Shown: positions 1-8,205, counted from the stretch's first letter. The stretch: DNA of 18,552 bases from Colimorpha_A sp045593985 (GCA_045593985.1 JAZNXR010000040.1:1-18552); one strand, 5' to 3'. A program made the numbers and translations. The notes: generated by a model from the letters alone, not told the origin.

Positions 1-1212
1 CGACATGGCTACGATCCGACTTCCTTCGAAAAGGAGACAGACACGCTTGACTGCTGGTTCGACTCCGGCTCAACTCACTACGCCTCCCTTATGCACGACA
101 CTCCCGAGCTTTGGCCTGCCGACGTATATCTTGAGGGCGCAGACCAGTACCGCGGTTGGTTCCAGGCTTCGCTTCTTACCAGCGTAGGTGCGCTTGACAA
201 GGGCGCTCCCTTCAAGCAGGTACTTACTCACGGTTGGGTTGTTGACGGTCAGGGACGCGCTATGCACAAGAGCTTAGGAAACGGCGTTGATCCTGCCGAC
301 CTTATTAAGGATTTCGGTGCTGATATAGTTCGTCTTTGGGCAGCTTCCTCTGATTATCACGCTGACGTTCGCTGCTCGAAGGAGATCTTCTCGCAGCTTT
401 CCGAGTCTTACCGTAAGATCAGAAATACAATTCGTATCCTTATGGCAAACGTAAGCGATTTCGATCCTGACAATGACATGGTGGCTCTTGCCGAGCTTTA
501 CGACATCGACAAGTGGGCGCTTTCCCGTCTTAACAAGCTTATCAAGGTCGTAACCGACTCCTACAATACCTATGCATTCCACGTAGCATACCACGAGATA
601 AATAACTTCTGCTCCGTTGAGCTTTCGAAGCTTTACGTTGATATTACGAAGGACCGTGTTTATACCGATGCGAAGGACGGAAAGGGACGCCGTGCGGCGC
701 AGACCACGATGTATATCATCCTCTCTGCTCTTACCCGCATGCTTGCTCCTATCATTTCCTTTACCGCAGACGAGGCTTGGCAGATGATGCCTCATTCCTC
801 GAGCGACGATAAGAGAAACGTTATTCTTAACGATATGCCCACATGCGTTGACAGCTACAATTTTGAAGAGCTTGAAAGCCGTTACAACGCGCTCTTTGAG
901 CTTCGTGACGACGTTATGAAGGTGCTTGAAAGCGCAAGAGCTGAGAAGACTATCGGTAAGTCGCTTGACGCAAAGGTTGAAATTACCGTTTCCGACAAGG
1001 AAAAGCTTGAGCTTCTTCGTTCCTTCGGTGGCGACGAGCTTGAAACAGTATTTATCGTTTCGGGCGTAAGCGTAAACGAGGGCGAGGACGAGATCAAGGT
1101 TTCTCCTGCTGACGGCTGCAAGTGCGTTCGTTGCTGGAAGTTCAGCGATAAGGGTAACGAGACCGAGGGCGGATTCCTCTGCCTCCGTTGCTCCGATATT
1201 CTCGGTATTTAA
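1..1212 (+). CDS. ileS: Isoleucyl-tRNA synthetase, C-terminal part (5' end outside window)
   Basis: Class I aminoacyl-tRNA synthetase that charges tRNA-Ile in the cytoplasm. The frame is open from base 1 with no stop, so the N-terminal Rossmann fold with the HIGH motif and most of the editing domain lie upstream. Visible in order: the catalytic-core segment TLDCWFDSGSTHYASL (bases 43-90), the KMSKS-loop equivalent AMHKSLGN (259-282), the helical anticodon-binding domain, and a C-terminal zinc-binding tail with CVRC near 1120 and CLRC near 1180 that ends the protein. The tail and the GADIVRLW segment are typical of IleRS rather than ValRS or LeuRS. The signature lysine loop reads A-M-H-K-S instead of K-M-S-K-S. 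The stop is followed three bases later by lspA, so the two are probably co-transcribed. Identity is very secure; only the C-terminal 403 residues are seen. Confidence 0.96.
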   Translation, partial: RHGYDPTSFEKETDTLDCWFDSGSTHYASLMHDTPELWPADVYLEGADQYRGWFQASLLTSVGALDKGAPFKQVLTHGWVVDGQGRAMHKSLGNGVDPADLIKDFGADIVRLWAASSDYHADVRCSKEIFSQLSESYRKIRNTIRILMANVSDFDPDNDMVALAELYDIDKWALSRLNKLIKVVTDSYNTYAFHVAYHEINNFCSVELSKLYVDITKDRVYTDAKDGKGRRAAQTTMYIILSALTRMLAPIISFTADEAWQMMPHSSSDDKRNVILNDMPTCVDSYNFEELESRYNALFELRDDVMKVLESARAEKTIGKSLDAKVEITVSDKEKLELLRSFGGDELETVFIVSGVSVNEGEDEIKVSPADGCKCVRCWKFSDKGNETEGGFLCLRCSDILGI

Positions 1213-1215
1213 AAA

Positions 1216-1719
1216 ATGCTGATTGTTTCTTTTGCAGTTATCGCTTTGTCGATTGTGCTTGACCAGATAACGAAGTATTTCGCTTTGGTAAATTTACAAC
1301 CGATTACATCGCATCCGCTTATAAACGGTATTATCGAGCTTCGTTATACCACGAACCCCGGCATTGCTTGGGGTATGCTCGAGGGTAAAAAATGGTTATT
1401 CATTCCGATATCAAGCATCGCGATAATTCTCGTCATATTTATTCTGATATACTATCGCAAAAAGCTTTCGCCGCTCCTTGCAATTGCACTGTCAATGATT
1501 GCGGGCGGTGGTATCGGCAATCAGATTGACAGAATCTTCCGCGGCGAGGTTATTGATTTTCTGAATTTTCAGTTTATTGATTTTCCGATATTCAACGTAG
1601 CGGACTGCTTCGTAACAGTCGGCTGTGTGCTTGCGGCAATTTCGATATTATTCATAGACAAATGGATACTATCCGACAGCGATAAGGATAATAAAAAGAG
1701 AGATAAAAATGACAAATAA
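1216..1719 (+). CDS. lspA: Lipoprotein signal peptidase (signal peptidase II)
   Basis: Integral-membrane aspartyl protease that removes signal peptides from diacylglyceryl-modified prolipoproteins. The 167-residue length is normal for the family. The conserved boxes are all visible: DQITKYF (Asp16), NPGIAWGML (48-55), GNQIDRI with catalytic Asp105, and FNVADCFVTVG with catalytic Asp130. Four hydrophobic segments are apparent (about 1-20, 60-80, 86-100 and 130-150), followed by a charged Lys/Asp-rich cytoplasmic tail. The ATG lies three bases after the ileS stop and has no good Shine-Dalgarno sequence, so translation is probably coupled to ileS. The 3' end overlaps the next gene by 11 bases. 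A substrate candidate encoded in this window is the lipoprotein at 8206-8574. Confidence 0.96.
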   Translation: MLIVSFAVIALSIVLDQITKYFALVNLQPITSHPLINGIIELRYTTNPGIAWGMLEGKKWLFIPISSIAIILVIFILIYYRKKLSPLLAIALSMIAGGGIGNQIDRIFRGEVIDFLNFQFIDFPIFNVADCFVTVGCVLAAISILFIDKWILSDSDKDNKKRDKNDK

Positions 1720-2629
1720 CGAAAGCGTCGGCGTTCGTCTTGACGTTTATGTGGCGGAACGCGAGGGGATTACGCGTTCCGCCTCTGCAAAATTGATAGA
1801 AAGCGGTGCTGTCACCGTTAACGGCTCTGCGGTAACTAAAAATTACCGTTTGCGCGAGGGGGATATCATTAATACCGTTATTCCCGAACCAACGCCCGAC
1901 AAGGCGGAGCCGGAAAATATTCCTCTCGATATAATTTATGAGGACGAGGATCTTCTTGTAATTAACAAGCCCAAGGGGATGGTTGTACATCCTGCGGCGG
2001 GTAACGAAAGCGGAACGCTCGTAAATGCGCTGCTCTATCATTGCGGCAGCTCACTTTCGGGAATTAACGGGGTTATCCGTCCCGGAATCGTCCATCGAAT
2101 CGACAAGGACACGTCGGGACTTCTCGTTGTTGCAAAGAACGATGCTTCTCACGTTTCTCTTGCCGAGCAAATTTCTTCTCACACCTTCGACCGCTTCTAT
2201 CATGCGATTTCACTCGGACATCTTAAAGAAGAAAGCGGAAGAATAGATAAGCCGATAGGACGTCACCCTGTCGACCGCAAAAAAATGGCGATCGTGAAGG
2301 ACGGACGAAATGCGGCAACGAATTACAAGGTTCTGATGCCGCTTGATGGCGCCGACTATATCGAGCTTAAGCTCGAAACCGGGCGCACTCACCAGATCAG
2401 AGTTCACCTCTCCTCTCTTGGTCACCCGATAATGGGAGATACCGTTTACGGCGGAGGAAAAACAAGATTTGAACTTCAGCATCCCTCTCTTATTTCGGGA
2501 CAGTGTCTGCACGCAAAGACGATTTCGTTTGTTCACCCGAAAAGTGGCGAGCTGATGTCCTTTGACTCTCCCCTGCCCGACTATTTTAAAAAGCTTCTGG
2601 CTCTCCTCGGAGGAACGGATCTTGAGTAA
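1709..2629 (+). CDS. rluD: RluA/RluD-family 23S rRNA pseudouridine synthase
   Basis: Converts uridine to pseudouridine in large-subunit rRNA; family members of this architecture act on the helix 69 region, but the exact target is inferred. At 306 residues it has an N-terminal S4 RNA-binding domain (about 8-60, with RSASAKLIESGAVTVNG), then the catalytic domain with NKPKGMVVHP (86-95) and the signature HRIDKDTSGLLVVAKN (129-144), in which Asp132 is the expected nucleophile. Later motifs ETGRTHQIRVH and GHPIMGDTVYG are also typical. lspA-rluD adjacency is a widespread arrangement in Bacillota. The ATG lies inside the lspA 3' end with only a weak purine-rich site upstream, which suggests coupled translation. 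The subtype (RluD rather than RluA or RluC) rests on the S4 domain and context. Confidence 0.93.
   Translation: MTNNESVGVRLDVYVAEREGITRSASAKLIESGAVTVNGSAVTKNYRLREGDIINTVIPEPTPDKAEPENIPLDIIYEDEDLLVINKPKGMVVHPAAGNESGTLVNALLYHCGSSLSGINGVIRPGIVHRIDKDTSGLLVVAKNDASHVSLAEQISSHTFDRFYHAISLGHLKEESGRIDKPIGRHPVDRKKMAIVKDGRNAATNYKVLMPLDGADYIELKLETGRTHQIRVHLSSLGHPIMGDTVYGGGKTRFELQHPSLISGQCLHAKTISFVHPKSGELMSFDSPLPDYFKKLLALLGGTDLE
2608..2624 (+). promoter_or_regulatory. Ribosome binding site and TTG start of the HAD gene
   Basis: A GGAGG core at 2609-2613 lies eight bases before a TTG codon at 2622, inside the last codons of rluD. The alternative upstream TTG at 2562 lacks such a site and would add 20 residues ahead of the conserved DFDGT motif. 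The TTG at 2622 places DFDGT at residues 13-17, normal for the family, so this site decides the start. Confidence 0.8.
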
Positions 2630-3392
2630 CAAATTTAAGAATATATTGATATTAAGCGATTTCGACGGCACATTTGCGGGAACTAAAGGCCGTATGGTCG
2701 AACGAAATTTAGAGGCAATCGAATATTTCAAGGCAAACGGCGGTCATTTCACAATGTCGACAGGACGCCTTCCTTGCATGCTGAAGATCGTATTTCCCGA
2801 TTATAAGCAAGTTGTAAATTATCCCCTTATTCTCGCTAACGGCTCGATTCTTTTTGATCCTGAAAGCGATTCTGTACTGAACGAGCTATTCTATGACGGC
2901 ATTCAGGCGAGAATAGACCTTAATGACGTAATCGGCCGTTTTGACGTAATTAAGTTTGCCTGCTATACCGACGACGGTGAGCTTCAAACGGGAATTACAC
3001 CGAATGCTGCTGTCGGAAACAAATGGAGAAAGGCAAATCTCACCTACTCCTCCGACGATGAAGCAAAACGTGCTCGTGACTATATCAACAGCACCTACGG
3101 TGACCGATACGCATGCTATCGCTCTTCACAATGCTTTACCGAGGTCGTCGGAATTGACTCGGGCAAGGAAAAGAGAATACCTCAGCTTCGCAGTTATTCT
3201 TCCGAGCCGCTTACCGTTTGCTGTATAGGAGACTTCGAAAACGACATTGCGATGCTTAAGGCAGCCGATGTTTCATTCTGTCCGTCAAACGCCATCGACG
3301 AGGTCAAGGCGATATCGAAGCATATTGTTTGCCACCACGACGAGGGAGCGATTGCGGATATGATAAGGATAATAGAGGAACAATACATTTGA
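2622..3392 (+). CDS. HAD-superfamily phosphatase, Cof-like
   Basis: Predicted cytoplasmic Mg-dependent phosphatase of the haloacid dehalogenase superfamily; substrate unknown, probably a sugar or nucleotide phosphate as for other Cof-like enzymes. With the TTG start it has 256 residues. Motif I is LSDFDGTF (nucleophile Asp13, acid/base Asp15), motif II is TMSTGR (Ser46), motif III is the lysine in DSGKEKRI (Lys182), and motif IV is GDFENDIAML (Asp204, Asn207, Asp208), where Cof proteins usually read GDSENDI. The cap inserted between motifs II and III is of the C2 type by its position. The gene overlaps rluD by eight bases and precedes metG by 36 bases, so it sits inside the housekeeping run; no functional link to those neighbours is evident. 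Confidence 0.87.
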   Translation: MSNKFKNILILSDFDGTFAGTKGRMVERNLEAIEYFKANGGHFTMSTGRLPCMLKIVFPDYKQVVNYPLILANGSILFDPESDSVLNELFYDGIQARIDLNDVIGRFDVIKFACYTDDGELQTGITPNAAVGNKWRKANLTYSSDDEAKRARDYINSTYGDRYACYRSSQCFTEVVGIDSGKEKRIPQLRSYSSEPLTVCCIGDFENDIAMLKAADVSFCPSNAIDEVKAISKHIVCHHDEGAIADMIRIIEEQYI

Positions 3393-3399
3393 TTCAAAC

Positions 3400-3415
3400 G
3401 CCGCTCATTTGCGGC
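3400..3415 (+). other. Small hairpin just upstream of the metG ribosome binding site
   Basis: GCCGC (3400-3404) pairs perfectly with GCGGC (3411-3415) around a six-base TCATTT loop. It ends directly before the AAGGAGG site of metG (3416-3422). There is no U-tract, so it is not a terminator. It could protect a processed transcript or tune ribosome access; five base pairs can also occur by chance. Confidence 0.4.
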
Positions 3416-3428
3416 AAGGAGGATAAAT

Positions 3429-5342
3429 ATGAAGGAAAAGTTTTATATCACAACAGCGATAGCTTACAGCTCACGCAAGCCTCACATCGGCAACACCTTT
3501 GAGGTCATAATGACCGATGCTATTGCTCGCTACAAGAGAAAGCAGGGCTATGACGTATTTTTCCTTACCGGTACTGACGAGCACGGTCAGAAGATCGAAA
3601 ACTGCGCTAAGGAAGCAGGAATCACACCGAAGGAATACGTTGATGGCGTTGCAGGACAGATAAAAGAGATCTGGGATCTTATGGATTCCTCTTACGATCA
3701 CTTTATCCGCACGACTGACGATTATCACGAGGCGGCAGTTTCCGCCATCTTTAAAAAGCTCTACGACAAGGGCGATATATACAAAAGCGAATACGAGGGC
3801 TGGTACTGTGAGCCCTGTGAAGCGTTCCTCACCGACAGCCAGATAGTTGACGGCAAATGCCCCGACTGCGGCCGTGAGGTCAAGAGAATGAAGGAGGAAT
3901 CCTATTTCTTCCGTATGAGTGCATATCAGGACCGTCTGATGAAGCACATCGAGGAGCATCCGGAGTTTATCGAGCCTGAAGCAAGAAAGAAGGAAATGGT
4001 AAACAACTTCCTTAAGCCAGGACTTCAGGATCTCTGCGTTTCAAGAAGCTCATTTAAGTGGGGAGTTCCCGTTTCCTTTGACGATAAGCACGTTATCTAC
4101 GTTTGGATCGATGCGCTTTCAAACTATATCACGGCTCTCGGCTACAATCCCGAGCTTCCCGAAACCGAGGCGTTCAAGAAGAATTGGCCTGCCGACGTTC
4201 ATATAATCGGCAAGGACATCATGCGCTTCCATACCATTTACTGGCCTATTATTCTTATGGCGCTTGATCTTCCCCTTCCGAAGAAGGTGTTCGGTCATCC
4301 CTGGCTTAACGTCGGCGCAGACAAAATGAGCAAGTCGAAGGGCAACAGCATTTATGCAGACGATCTTGCAAATATTATCGGCGTTGATGCGGTAAGAGAA
4401 TATGTGCTTGCGGAAATGCCCTACCTTAACGACGGAAGCATTACCTTCGACAACATTATAACTCGTTATAACACCGACCTTGCAAACAATCTCGGAAATC
4501 TCGTCAACCGTACTCTTGCCATGACGACAAAGTATTTTGACGGTATCGTTCCCTCCCCTGCTACTGAAAATGAGGTCGATGCTGACCTTAAGGCGTGCGT
4601 ACAGAAGGCGTATAATGACATGGTAGCGCAGATGGACAGCTATCATATTGCTGATGCCGTTGAGACTGTATTCGGAGTTTTCCGCCGTGCTAACAAGTAT
4701 ATTGACGAGACCACTCCTTGGACACTCGCAAAGAACGGCGATACCGAGCGTCTGAGCACCGTAATTTACAATCTTCTTGAAGCTATCCGTGTTGGTGCTG
4801 TAATGGTTGAGCCGTTTATGCCTTCCACCTCGAAGAGCATTCTTGACCAGCTTGGCACAGACGTTGACTGCTATGAATTCGGCAAGCTTGAAAGCGGCAA
4901 GCCGATAGGTGAAGCGAAGGTTCTCTTCTCCCGTCTTGACGAAAAGGAAACTCTTGAAAAGCTTGAAGCGATGAATCCGCCCAAGGCTCCTGCCGTTCCC
5001 GTCCCTGATGATCAGGAGAAGCAGATAGGAATCGAAAGCTTCGGTGCTGTTGAGCTTCGTACGGCGCAGGTAATCGCTTGCGAGAGAATCCCGAAGGCAA
5101 AGAAGCTTCTTAAGCTTCAGCTTGATCTCGGATACGAAACGAGACAGGTCGCATCGGGAATTGCGAAGTGCTATGCTCCCGAGGATCTTATCGGAAAGAA
5201 GATTATTGTCGTAGCAAATCTGAAGCCTGCCGTGCTTTGCGGAGTTGAGAGCAACGGAATGATCCTCGCGTCGGGCGAAGGCGATCAGATCAAGGTAGTT
5301 TTCCTTGATGATGATACGCCTCTCGGACAGAGAATAAGATGA
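3429..5342 (+). CDS. metG: Methionyl-tRNA synthetase with C-terminal tRNA-binding domain
   Basis: Charges tRNA-Met, including the initiator, in the cytoplasm. At 637 residues it is a full-length two-domain form. The N-terminal catalytic domain carries the HIGH-equivalent PHIGN (18-22), FLTGTDEHGQKI (45-56), a zinc knuckle with CEPC (127-130) and CPDC (144-147), and KMSKSKGN beginning at residue 299. The helical anticodon-binding domain follows. From about residue 530 a C-terminal OB-fold of the Trbp111/EMAPII type begins (IGIESFGAVELRTAQVI, with VASGIAKCY and NLKPAVLCGVESNGMILA later), which supports dimerisation and tRNA binding. AAGGAGG ends seven bases before the ATG. The stop overlaps the tatD start (ATGA), an arrangement common in Bacillota. 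Confidence 0.97.
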   Translation: MKEKFYITTAIAYSSRKPHIGNTFEVIMTDAIARYKRKQGYDVFFLTGTDEHGQKIENCAKEAGITPKEYVDGVAGQIKEIWDLMDSSYDHFIRTTDDYHEAAVSAIFKKLYDKGDIYKSEYEGWYCEPCEAFLTDSQIVDGKCPDCGREVKRMKEESYFFRMSAYQDRLMKHIEEHPEFIEPEARKKEMVNNFLKPGLQDLCVSRSSFKWGVPVSFDDKHVIYVWIDALSNYITALGYNPELPETEAFKKNWPADVHIIGKDIMRFHTIYWPIILMALDLPLPKKVFGHPWLNVGADKMSKSKGNSIYADDLANIIGVDAVREYVLAEMPYLNDGSITFDNIITRYNTDLANNLGNLVNRTLAMTTKYFDGIVPSPATENEVDADLKACVQKAYNDMVAQMDSYHIADAVETVFGVFRRANKYIDETTPWTLAKNGDTERLSTVIYNLLEAIRVGAVMVEPFMPSTSKSILDQLGTDVDCYEFGKLESGKPIGEAKVLFSRLDEKETLEKLEAMNPPKAPAVPVPDDQEKQIGIESFGAVELRTAQVIACERIPKAKKLLKLQLDLGYETRQVASGIAKCYAPEDLIGKKIIVVANLKPAVLCGVESNGMILASGEGDQIKVVFLDDDTPLGQRIR

Positions 5343-6133
5343 TAATTTTTGATTCCCACGCGCACTATAACGACGATAGGTTTGGATCCGAAGCGGAGCG
5401 TGATAGGACGATCGGGGATATAATGGACTGCGGTGTAAAATACATTATAAACGCCGGAACAAATCCCGAATCCTCTTTATGCAGCTTAAAGATTGCAGAA
5501 AAATTCGATGGGTTTTATGCTTCGGTCGGCATTCATCCATCTGACCTTTACGATCTTAACGATCCTTACGCTGCACTGAAGGAAATCGAGTCAATGGCTT
5601 TTCACCCAAAGGCAGTTGCAATAGGCGAAATCGGTCTCGACTACCATTGGCACGAGGATCGCCACGATTTTCAAAAGGAATTTTTCCATTTGCAGCTTGA
5701 TCTTGCAGAGAAGCTTGATCTCCCTGTTATAGTTCACGATCGTGAGGCACACGGCGACTGCATTGATGCAGTATTCGCTCATCCGAACGTACGCGGTGTA
5801 TTTCACAGTTACAGCGGTAGCGCAGAAAGCGCTCGTGAGCTTGTAAAACGAGGCTGGTACATTTCCTTTTCAGGTGTTGTTACCTTCAAAAATGCCTCGC
5901 TGCTTGCTGAAATCGTACCAACGATACCTGACGACCGAATTCTTGTTGAGACCGACTGTCCGTATCTTACGCCGCATCCTTTCAGAGGCGAGCGCAACGA
6001 TTCGAGCTACCTTACCTACACAATAGAAAAGCTTGCCGATTTACGCGGAGTAACTTCTGATGAAATTGCAGCTTTAACTCTAAATAATGCCGCAACACTA
6101 TTCAGCAAATGCGGAATCAATACGGAGGGATAA
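5339..6133 (+). CDS. tatD: TatD-family metal-dependent hydrolase (deoxyribonuclease)
   Basis: Amidohydrolase-fold enzyme; characterised TatD relatives are metal-dependent 3'-5' DNases, and the activity here is inferred from family. The 264-residue length is typical. Metal ligands are visible: DSHAHY with His7 and His9, AIGEIGLDYHW with Glu97, VHDREAH with His133, FHSYSGS with His156, and VETDCPYL with Asp206. The downstream LTPHPFRGERN motif is also family-typical. Translation is coupled to metG through a four-base ATGA overlap. In many Bacillota metG is followed by tatD, so context and sequence agree. The following gene begins two bases after the stop, with its ribosome binding site inside the last tatD codons. 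Confidence 0.94.
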   Translation: MIIFDSHAHYNDDRFGSEAERDRTIGDIMDCGVKYIINAGTNPESSLCSLKIAEKFDGFYASVGIHPSDLYDLNDPYAALKEIESMAFHPKAVAIGEIGLDYHWHEDRHDFQKEFFHLQLDLAEKLDLPVIVHDREAHGDCIDAVFAHPNVRGVFHSYSGSAESARELVKRGWYISFSGVVTFKNASLLAEIVPTIPDDRILVETDCPYLTPHPFRGERNDSSYLTYTIEKLADLRGVTSDEIAALTLNNAATLFSKCGINTEG

Positions 6134-6135
6134 AA

Positions 6136-7590
6136 ATGTATAGCTATTTAAGAGAAAACTACACGATGCTCTTTGACTTCTATGAGCTGACGATGGGTAA
6201 CGGATATTTTCTTTCGGGATACGAGGATAAAATATCCTATTTCGATGTCTTTTACCGCAAAAATCCCGACGACGGCGGATTCGCTATCGCCTGCGGCCTC
6301 CAGCAGGTAATTGACTATGTCAACGATCTTAAGTTTACCGATGACGATATCGAGTTTCTTCGTACCAAAGGTTGCTTTGACGAGAAGTTTCTCTCATATC
6401 TTAAGTCCTTCCGCTTCACGGGCGATATTTGGGCAGTTCCCGAGGGAACTGTTATATTCCCCGGCGAGCCGATCATGACGGTTCGCGCAAAAACGATTGA
6501 GGCGCAGTTTATCGAGACATTCGTTCTTCTGACTCTTAACCATCAGACGATGATTGCAACAAAGGCTTCAAGAATCGTTCGTGCTGCCGAGGGCAGACCT
6601 GTAAGCGAATTTGGCTCACGCCGCGCGCAAGGCCCTTCGGGCGCAATTCTCGGAGCAAGAGCTTCCTATATTGCAGGCTGCTCGGGAACAGCGTGCGCGA
6701 TTGCCGAGGAAAGATTCGGCGTTCCAGCTACCGGAACGATGGCTCACTCCTGGGTGCTTATGTTCGACTCGGAATTCGAGGCATTTGATACATATTGCTC
6801 GCTTTATCCTAACGCCGCTACCCTGCTTGTCGATACCTACAACGTCCTTCAGAGCGGTGTTCCGAACGCTATAAAGGCGTTTAAGAAGCACGGAATTACA
6901 AAGTGCGGAATCAGAATCGACTCAGGCGACCTCGCTTATCTCTCCCGCAAGGCAAGAAAGATGCTTGACGAGGCAGGTCTTACCGAATGCAAGATCATAG
7001 CGTCGAATTCCCTTGATGAGTATATTATCCGTGATCTGCTCAAGCAGGGCGCTAAGCTTGACGCCTTCGGCGTTGGTGAAAGACTTATAACCTCGAAGAG
7101 CACTCCTGTTTTTGGCGGCGTATATAAGCTCTGCGCTATTGAAAACGACAAGGGCGAGATCATTCCGAAGATAAAGATAAGCGAAAATCCCGAAAAGGTT
7201 ACAACTCCTCATTTCAAAAAGGTTTACCGTCTTATCGAGAAGGAAAGCGGAAAGGCGATTGCAGACTATCTGACTGTTTATGATGAGACTGTTGATACGA
7301 GCAAGCCTCTTACGATTTTCGATCCTATCTATACCTGGAAGGAAAAAACACTTACCGATTTTGATGCAATCGATCTTCTTGTACCGATATTCAAGGATGG
7401 CGTTTGCGTTTACGAATGTCCTTCAACGGAGGAAATTCGCCGTCACTGCGCAGAGGAGCTTGACCGTCAATGGGACGAGGTAAAGCGATTTGAAAATCCT
7501 CATAATTACTACGTTGACCTATCCCCCAAGCTTTGGGATATCAAGCAAATGATGCTCCACCGTCTTATGAAATCGGAGGATAATCAATGA
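6136..7590 (+). CDS. pncB: Nicotinate phosphoribosyltransferase
   Basis: Converts nicotinate and phosphoribosyl pyrophosphate into nicotinate mononucleotide, with ATP hydrolysis, in the NAD salvage (Preiss-Handler) pathway. The 484-residue protein shows DFYELTMGNGYF (14-25), FDVFYRKNP (36-44), the phosphate-binding stretch VSEFGSRRAQGP (156-167), TGTMAHSWV with His204 at the position of the autophosphorylated histidine, and GIRIDSGDLAYL (259-270). The ATG at 6136 is chosen because GGAGG at 6124-6128 lies seven bases upstream; an ATG nine codons earlier (6109) falls within tatD and has no site. The end overlaps the methylglyoxal synthase start (ATGA). Nicotinamide phosphoribosyltransferase is the main alternative, but the motifs favour the nicotinate enzyme. 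Confidence 0.94.
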   Translation: MYSYLRENYTMLFDFYELTMGNGYFLSGYEDKISYFDVFYRKNPDDGGFAIACGLQQVIDYVNDLKFTDDDIEFLRTKGCFDEKFLSYLKSFRFTGDIWAVPEGTVIFPGEPIMTVRAKTIEAQFIETFVLLTLNHQTMIATKASRIVRAAEGRPVSEFGSRRAQGPSGAILGARASYIAGCSGTACAIAEERFGVPATGTMAHSWVLMFDSEFEAFDTYCSLYPNAATLLVDTYNVLQSGVPNAIKAFKKHGITKCGIRIDSGDLAYLSRKARKMLDEAGLTECKIIASNSLDEYIIRDLLKQGAKLDAFGVGERLITSKSTPVFGGVYKLCAIENDKGEIIPKIKISENPEKVTTPHFKKVYRLIEKESGKAIADYLTVYDETVDTSKPLTIFDPIYTWKEKTLTDFDAIDLLVPIFKDGVCVYECPSTEEIRRHCAEELDRQWDEVKRFENPHNYYVDLSPKLWDIKQMMLHRLMKSEDNQ

Positions 7591-7952
7591 GCAAACGTAT
7601 AGCGCTTATAGCGCATGACAACATGAAGCCCACAATGATCGAATGGTGCAAGGAAAACAGAGAGAAGCTATCGGAGCATTTCCTTTGCGGCACCGGCACT
7701 ACTGCAACGAAAATTAACGAAGCCACAAAGCTTCCCGTTAAGGCCTACTTAAGCGGCCCGCTCGGCGGTGACCAGCAGATCGGCGCAAAGGTAGCGGCAG
7801 GAGAAATTGATATAATCATATTCTTCTCCGATCCCCTTACCGCAATGCCTCACGATCCCGACGTCAAGGCGCTTCTTCGTATTGCGCAGGTTTATGATAT
7901 TCCGATTGCAAACAATCGCTCAACGGCTGATTGCATACTTAAATCACTATAA
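7587..7952 (+). CDS. mgsA: Methylglyoxal synthase
   Basis: Converts dihydroxyacetone phosphate to methylglyoxal and phosphate, a bypass of lower glycolysis that relieves sugar-phosphate accumulation. At 121 residues it is a compact single-domain form, slightly shorter than the E. coli protein. Conserved elements: ALIAHDNMKP with His10, Asp11 and Lys14; CGTGTTATKI for phosphate binding; GPLGGDQQIG with Asp62 at the catalytic base position; FFSDPLTAMPHDPDV with Asp82 and His89; and ANNRSTADCIL at the end. GGAGG at 7575-7579 gives good spacing to the ATG. It overlaps pncB by four bases and is the last gene of the plus-strand run, ahead of a strong terminator. Phosphate inhibition is known for the family but cannot be judged here. 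Confidence 0.95.
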   Translation: MSKRIALIAHDNMKPTMIEWCKENREKLSEHFLCGTGTTATKINEATKLPVKAYLSGPLGGDQQIGAKVAAGEIDIIIFFSDPLTAMPHDPDVKALLRIAQVYDIPIANNRSTADCILKSL

Positions 7953-7993
7953 AAAATACGCTTCAAGAATTATTTCTTGAAGCGTATTTTTTT
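7951..7993 (+). terminator. Intrinsic terminator after mgsA, usable from both strands
   Basis: A perfect 19-bp inverted repeat pairs 7951-7969 with 7974-7992 around a four-base loop (TTAT). The core is TACGCTTCAAGAA. The plus strand ends in a run of T, and the A-run at the left flank gives a T-tract on the minus strand, so it can also stop transcription of the minus-strand operon that ends at 8055. Confidence 0.9.
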
Positions 7994-8000
7994 ATAACAT

Positions 8001-8030
8001 AAGCCCCCATGGTTGTCCATAGGGGCTTTT
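8001..8030. terminator. Second hairpin between convergent operons, possible terminator
   Basis: AAGCCCCCATGG (8001-8012) pairs with CCATAGGGGCTT (8017-8028) with one C/A mismatch around the loop TTGT. TTTT follows on the plus strand. It sits between the mgsA terminator and the end of the minus-strand small-peptide gene. The U-tail is short, so it may be a back-up terminator or an mRNA 3' stabiliser. Confidence 0.6.
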
Positions 8031-8054
8031 CTATTAACCTATAAAGATATACTC

Positions 8055-8177
8055 TTATTCCCCAAGTCCGTTAAGATCGGGAAGGACGATTGAAATACCT
8101 CCGAAGGAGATAGTGATAACATCTTCGTTATCGAAAAGTATAACTTCGCAGGTCGGAGAGGTGAATTTCTCGTTCAT
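8055..8177 (-). CDS. Small acidic 40-residue peptide, function unknown
   Basis: Last gene of the minus-strand operon. The ATG at 8177 gives a 40-residue product beginning MNEKFTSPTCEVILF and ending VLPDLNGLGE, with seven acidic residues and one lysine, a single Cys10, and a hydrophobic glycine-containing C-terminal half. An AAAGGA sequence 11 bases upstream can serve as ribosome binding site; a second in-frame ATG four codons earlier (8189) is possible. No signal peptide or membrane segment is visible. The P-x-x-E-V-I-x-F-x-x-E-D-V-I-T pattern resembles short unnamed clostridial proteins I recall, but I cannot verify this. Its C-terminus shares S-I-x-L-P-D-[I/L] with the C-terminus of the lipoprotein encoded 28 bases upstream. 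It could be a secreted or processed peptide, an accessory factor, or a spurious ORF. Confidence 0.55.
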   Translation of the reverse strand: MNEKFTSPTCEVILFDNEDVITISFGGISIVLPDLNGLGE

Positions 8178-8205
8178 ATTTATGACCATCCTTTCATTTA
8201 ACCTT

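Noticed and set aside
8055..8177. Small peptide as a lasso-type or other ribosomal peptide precursor
   Set aside because: The F-x-x-P-x-C stretch loosely recalls RiPP leader motifs, but no maturation enzyme, leader protease or dedicated exporter is present in the window.
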